From a bacterium (lineage in GTDB: Bacteria; UBA3054): a stretch of DNA of 7,043 nt. This document shows positions 5,240 through 7,043 of the stretch, piece by piece (the first letter of the stretch is position 1; each line of letters begins with the position of its first letter). A model generated the notes under the pieces. That model was not told the origin of the DNA and did not search any database. It saw only the letters and a list, made by a program, of their open reading frames with translations. The translations under genes were made by a program, and so were the position numbers. The stretch is taken from the NCBI GenBank assembly GCA_017538635.1, contig JAFYIM010000092.1, forward strand, positions 1 through 7,043, read 5' to 3'.

Positions 5240-5728
5240 ATGAACAAAACGATTTATTTATGCGGCCTGGCGGCGATTGTTTTGGCTTTCGCTTCCTGGG
5301 CAGTGGCGGATCCTGTGGAGATCCCATACGACGGCTGGTCGAACGAATTTTCCATCGACACCCAGAACACTGTCGATGGCGGCAGCCTTATCCTTTACAA
5401 CACGGACGCTATACGTTATGACGCGAAGTGGGCGGAAGGTACCGACAGGTATGTGAAGATCTTCGCCACGCCGAAGACTACGGGCGTTCCTTATCTCGTC
5501 TTTACGAGCGAGCTGGAAGAAGAGGGCAATTATATCTTCGATTATGCCGAGATAGACGATCCCGAGCATCTGCCCTGGTACACCGATTACACTTTCTCTT
5601 ACGTTATCTACAGCGGCGATGAGGTCATAGATACCTATGAAGCGCCGGCGAACGTTAAGATCATGCCGGAACCTTGTTTTGCTTTGATTGCTGTTTTGGC
5701 TTTTAGCTTAGTCTGGAGGAGGAGATAA
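5240..5728 (+). CDS. Small exported PEP-CTERM protein, function unknown
   Basis: The protein has 162 residues. The N-terminus MNKTIYLCGLAAIVLAFASWAVA is a signal peptide, with likely cleavage before DPVEIPYDGW. The mature part of about 115 residues is rich in beta-forming, Tyr and acidic residues and looks like a single beta-sandwich domain. I do not recognise a named family. The C-terminus is MPEP, a hydrophobic segment and VWRRR, a PEP-CTERM sorting signal. Its stop is followed one base later by the next gene, and the codons of its Trp-Arg-Arg-Arg end contain the GGAGGAGGAGA ribosome binding site for that gene. The two products are therefore likely co-translated and exported together, possibly as partners. 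Codon use and G+C resemble the FGE-fold neighbour, not the AT-rich beta-helix bodies. Confidence 0.8.
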   Translation: MNKTIYLCGLAAIVLAFASWAVADPVEIPYDGWSNEFSIDTQNTVDGGSLILYNTDAIRYDAKWAEGTDRYVKIFATPKTTGVPYLVFTSELEEEGNYIFDYAEIDDPEHLPWYTDYTFSYVIYSGDEVIDTYEAPANVKIMPEPCFALIAVLAFSLVWRRR

Positions 5729-5729
5729 T

Positions 5730-7016
5730 ATGAAATCTTTATTGCTGACTGTTCTGGCAGTTTTGACGGCCTCCTTTGTTTTTGCCGAGGCTGTCAATGT
5801 TACGGCTTATCAGCGCTGGCCCTGGAACGGCAAAGTTGACATAACATTTACGATCCCGGAACCCGATACGGACGAGACGAGGATCTATTCTGTTGAATAT
5901 TACGTCTCCATCGACGGCGGCGAACCGATTGCTCTCACTGCCATTGAAGGCGACGGCGCTGGCGGCGAAGCGGTTCTTACGCCAGGTTTGAAAAAGGCCG
6001 TGTGGGACGCTTATCAGGATATGCCCAACCTTTCCGGATGCAAGGCGAAGATCGGCGTCGTCGCTGAGGATATCACCGAAGAGTCTTTCTTTATGAAGAT
6101 GGATCTGGCCACCGGCAAGATGGTGATCTCCAAAACCGGCCCGAGCGTTGCTCCAGGCGCTTCCAGCAAGAGGACTGAGCTCTGGTTCAAGAACGTTAAG
6201 CCCGGAACTTTCACTATGGGGTCGGGCACGGGTGAAGTTGGCAGAAACGCCAACGAAACTCAGCATGAAGTGACCATTACGAAGCCTTTCATGATCGGCG
6301 TTTTCGAACTGACGCAGGCGCAGTGTCTGCTTTTGACCGGCGAAAATCCCTCTTACCACAGCGGCGAAGGTTATATATTTGTCGGCGGCGATTGTTTGCC
6401 CGTCGATAGTACCAATTACAACAAGCTGCGCGGCACCGGAGACGGAGCCACCTGGCCGACTTACACCGACCACCGCGTCGATGCCACCAGCCTGATCGGC
6501 AAGATCAGAGCGCATTTCGACAACAAGTATCTCTTCGACCTGCCGACGGAAGCCCAGTGGGAATACGCCTGCAGAGCGATCGAAAAAGAAGACGGCACAT
6601 ACGATTTCTGGGGCGACAACGTCTGGAACAACGGACTGCCTTACGATCGGGTTAGCAATTATGTGGATAACAACCTTGACAAAGTGGGCTGGAATACTCA
6701 TAACGCCATTACTAACAGTGTTCAGACGACTCGTGAAGTCGGGCTTCTGGAACCCAACGGCCTCGGCCTTTACGATATGCACGGGAATGTTTCGGAAATG
6801 TGTCTGGATTGGCAGGCCGCGGACATTACTTCCTACACCACCGACCCGGTCGGGCCGGCTACCGGATCAAACAGGATCAGACGCGGCGGAAACGTTTATA
6901 TGAATAGTTTTCCCACAAAACAATACAGACAAGCTTACCGCAGCGGGGTTACTCCCAATCTCAGCGGCTACGCTCTGCCTTATATAGGCTGTCGCCTGGT
7001 TTTGATCCTTCCGTAA
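5730..7016 (+). CDS. Exported FGE-sulfatase (SUMF1)-fold protein lacking catalytic cysteines
   Basis: The protein has 428 residues. The signal peptide is MKSLLLTVLAVLTASFVFA. Residues 22-115 form an Ig-like beta domain (AYQRWPWNGKVDITFTI, then KKAVWDAYQDMPN). Residues 153-425 are an FGE-sulfatase domain: GTFTMGS (159-165), HEVTITKPFMIGVFELTQAQ (179-198), FDLPTEAQWEYACRA (269-283), NGLGLYDMHGNVSEMCLDW (343-361), RRGGN (384-388) and GCRLV (420-424). In true formylglycine-generating enzymes two active-site cysteines follow the GGS motif. Here the ungapped equivalent positions are Met391 and Thr396, so sulfatase-activating chemistry is unlikely. Non-catalytic members of this fold serve as binding or scaffold domains. 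It is co-transcribed with the small PEP-CTERM protein and has no PEP-CTERM tail of its own. The start has a GGAGGAGGAGA site overlapping the upstream gene. No terminator is visible in the 27 bases left in the window. Confidence 0.85.
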   Translation: MKSLLLTVLAVLTASFVFAEAVNVTAYQRWPWNGKVDITFTIPEPDTDETRIYSVEYYVSIDGGEPIALTAIEGDGAGGEAVLTPGLKKAVWDAYQDMPNLSGCKAKIGVVAEDITEESFFMKMDLATGKMVISKTGPSVAPGASSKRTELWFKNVKPGTFTMGSGTGEVGRNANETQHEVTITKPFMIGVFELTQAQCLLLTGENPSYHSGEGYIFVGGDCLPVDSTNYNKLRGTGDGATWPTYTDHRVDATSLIGKIRAHFDNKYLFDLPTEAQWEYACRAIEKEDGTYDFWGDNVWNNGLPYDRVSNYVDNNLDKVGWNTHNAITNSVQTTREVGLLEPNGLGLYDMHGNVSEMCLDWQAADITSYTTDPVGPATGSNRIRRGGNVYMNSFPTKQYRQAYRSGVTPNLSGYALPYIGCRLVLILP

Positions 7017-7043
7017 GTATCTAGCGATCGGCTGAATAAAAAA

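Noticed and set aside
5739..6782. Long minus-strand open frame of 347 codons
   Set aside because: It lies opposite the FGE-fold gene, has no recognisable domain and no ribosome binding site, and is explained by codon bias of the real gene.
5730..7016. Active formylglycine-generating (sulfatase-activating) enzyme
   Set aside because: The fold is right, but the catalytic cysteine positions are Met391 and Thr396, and no sulfatase gene is in the window.
7017..7043. Terminator after the FGE-fold gene
   Set aside because: Only a weak 3-bp AGC/GCT pairing is visible before the A-rich end, and the window stops there.
1..7043. CRISPR array, tRNA or rRNA
   Set aside because: No regularly spaced short repeats and no cloverleaf or ribosomal RNA sequence were found by eye on either strand.

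Overview
The window looks like chromosomal DNA from a Gram-negative bacterium that exports proteins with PEP-CTERM tails. My best guess is the PVC group (Kiritimatiellota or Lentisphaerota type). The grounds are three exported proteins ending in Pro-Glu-Pro, a hydrophobic helix and an Arg/Lys tail; beta-helix proteins of the GLUG type carrying an InlB-like repeat; an exported FGE-sulfatase-fold protein; and clear Shine-Dalgarno sites with sigma70-like promoters. The taxonomy is inference; nothing in the window is a phylogenetic marker.

Layout, all genes on the + strand. (1) Positions 3-1055 hold the 3' part of a secreted GLUG/beta-helix protein with a PEP-CTERM tail. The frame stays open to the window edge. 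A strong terminator and a 41-base inverted repeat follow. (2) Positions 1187-2585 hold a compact two-gene module: promoter, operator-like repeats, an XRE helix-turn-helix fused to a DUF3990 domain, then a small acidic/aromatic partner overlapping by one base, then a terminator. It reads as a self-regulated toxin-antitoxin-like or defence-like unit. (3) Positions 2693-5125 hold a full-length 756-residue paralogue of gene 1, with signal peptide, beta-helix, InlB-like repeat, second beta-helix and PEP-CTERM tail. The same terminator plus 41-base inverted repeat follows it. (4) Positions 5157-7016 hold a two-gene operon: a 162-residue PEP-CTERM protein, and a 428-residue exported FGE-fold protein that lacks the catalytic cysteines.

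The most striking structure is a direct repeat of about 256 bases (900-1156 and 4877-5131). It covers the last 51 codons of both beta-helix genes, their terminators and the inverted repeat. The repeats bracket the toxin-antitoxin-like module and the second beta-helix gene, while the beta-helix bodies have diverged strongly and are AT-rich. This suggests a surface or exported protein locus that diversifies by duplication and recombination, with a TA-like cassette inside the recombining unit. The best candidate for a little-described system is the HTH-DUF3990 gene with its partner. The exported FGE-fold protein deserves a check as a possible binding or variable protein.
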